Below are positions 19,315 to 20,282 of a stretch of DNA of 20,282 nucleotides, in pieces. Within the stretch, counting starts at the first letter, position 1. Each line of letters opens with the position of its first letter. The translations under genes and the position numbers were made by a program. The stretch lies in the IMG/VR virus record IMGVR_UViG_3300042539_000073, positions 1 through 20,282 of that record. The stretch is one strand, 5' to 3'. Origin of the DNA: a virus. The notes under the pieces are model-generated. The model did not search any database. It was not told the DNA's origin and saw only the letters and a list, made by a program, of their open reading frames with translations.

Positions 19315-20282
19315 TTACGATTGGGAAATGATTTGTCTGTTTGTCACGGAACCAGTGACCTTAATAGAGGTGATCTTAGGGGAACCGATTGTCCGTGTCA
19401 AGGTTAGGCTTCCTACGTAGCCACGAATCCCACCAAGGCGGAACCGGATGTTCCCCGTTTCATCTTCGGGAGCGGAACCAGTCCCGAGAACCGTGCCTCC
19501 AAGAAAGTCAGTTGTAGTTCCGATACTCTGATTGTTGTCAGGGTCTTCAGCCGCAAAGGAAATAGCATACTCACCAAGCCCACCATCAACGCATTGCATG
19601 GTAAGCTGCCCATCGGTGAACCGTTTACGGTCAAGATTGCCCAAGGCATACCCCCTAGTGGTCAAAGAAGAGTTAATCGGAAAGTTAGTTGTAGCCCCAG
19701 CCGACACCAAATTGTCCAAAGAACTCTCCGTAGCCTCCAGTTCATGCAATCCACCTAAGGAAGTCACCGCATAAATGCTATCGCGCTCCGATGCGCTGCC
19801 GATAATCAGGTTTTTGATAATAAAATCACTAGCCCCAAAGGTATCAATCGACTCCCAAGCCTTATTCAGGAAGTTGAACACCAAAATCGTGTTGTTTCCA
19901 AAAGCATCATTGGCTCCTGCGCCAGAATCCAACGCTACGGCAAGGTAATATCGGTTGTTGAACAGCACTGCAACAGCCTCAGCAGCCAGATTTTTGTTAA
20001 TTCGGTCAATGTATGGCTGGATATTCTTGGAAATAGGCTCATCTGCACCACGAAGGTTGTAATCATTCAGGAACTCGACGGCATAAACCCCGTCATCGGA
20101 TAGAAAAAACATAGCGTTACCCTTCATCACGACACTTTTTCTTGCCAAGCACCCAACTTCGGTAGTTAACTGCGTGACCTTGGTATCAGACAAGCTACCA
20201 ACAGTCCCGCTTATCAGATGCAAGCTATTCCGATTCAAGACAACTAAGCCGTCATCGTAGAATCCCTTCATCGCCACCAAAT
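19315..20282 (-). CDS. Podovirus tail protein, beta-propeller type, N-terminus missing
   Basis: At least 321 residues are visible; the frame runs off the right edge. The apparent first codon, TTG at 20280, is almost surely not the start, because the sequence already reads as the interior of a protein. Visible motifs are GLVVLNRNSLHLISGTVGSL, SDDGVYAVEFLNDY and ISKNIQPYIDRI, then NNRYYLAVALD and TILVFNFLNKAWESI. This alternation of short strands with Ser-Asp-Gly-Val-Tyr and (F)NNRYYLAV is the pattern of beta-propeller tail hub proteins such as P22 gp10 and similar podovirus stabilisation proteins, which close the portal channel after packaging. The C-terminal 100 residues are beta-rich. The fibre gene starts two bases after its stop. 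The family link is from pattern memory; similarity may be distant. Confidence 0.62.
   Translation of the reverse strand, partial: LVAMKGFYDDGLVVLNRNSLHLISGTVGSLSDTKVTQLTTEVGCLARKSVVMKGNAMFFLSDDGVYAVEFLNDYNLRGADEPISKNIQPYIDRINKNLAAEAVAVLFNNRYYLAVALDSGAGANDAFGNNTILVFNFLNKAWESIDTFGASDFIIKNLIIGSASERDSIYAVTSLGGLHELEATESSLDNLVSAGATTNFPINSSLTTRGYALGNLDRKRFTDGQLTMQCVDGGLGEYAISFAAEDPDNNQSIGTTTDFLGGTVLGTGSAPEDETGNIRFRLGGIRGYVGSLTLTRTIGSPKITSIKVTGSVTNRQIISQS

Overview
The window is a piece of a tailed double-stranded DNA phage (Caudoviricetes), most likely of the short-tailed podovirus type. It carries terminase, portal, scaffold, capsid, putative ejection-protein and tail-fibre genes, but no tail sheath, tape measure or long-tail genes. 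No bacterial housekeeping gene, tRNA or rRNA is visible. The host cannot be named from this sequence. Many phage starts lack a Shine-Dalgarno sequence and follow A-rich leaders instead, which would fit a host that uses Shine-Dalgarno pairing sparingly.

Nearly all genes lie on the minus strand and read from right to left as a packed late operon. Most junctions are ATGA, GTGA or TAATG overlaps. In transcription order the layout is: a tail protein cut by the right edge (20282-19315); a repeat-bearing tail fibre (19313-18396); a small conserved protein; three medium-size putative internal virion proteins (18062-15699); a 1297-residue putative ejection protein (15696-11803); terminase small subunit; an HNH-AP2 homing-type endonuclease; terminase large subunit; an AT-hook small protein; portal; five small proteins (6724-5709), one of them HNH-like. 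A second minus-strand block then holds scaffold, major capsid protein, decoration protein, a strong intrinsic terminator, a small protein, a putative head-tail adaptor, a fibre-like structural protein, and the first 26 codons of another gene cut by the left edge.

The two blocks are separated by about 1.3 kb (4333-5708) that is read the other way. On the plus strand it holds a candidate promoter, a hairpin and a strong terminator hairpin whose loops are complementary over 8 nt (4477-4583), a longer stretch that folds into several nested helices with two GCAA tetraloops (about 4585-4860), and two small genes of unknown function (4921-5340 and 5345-5578). A cluster of convergent hairpins (5619-5698) closes it. 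This island is the most unusual part of the window. The terminator loop contains ACCTCCT, the same string as the anti-Shine-Dalgarno tail of 16S rRNA, and the first hairpin's loop can cover it.

Together the minus-strand genes would package DNA (TerS, TerL, portal), build the head (scaffold, capsid, decoration, adaptor), eject DNA (internal virion proteins) and recognise the host (fibres). The plus-strand island is presumably regulatory or accessory. Functions were assigned by reading motifs and recalling families; no database search was possible.
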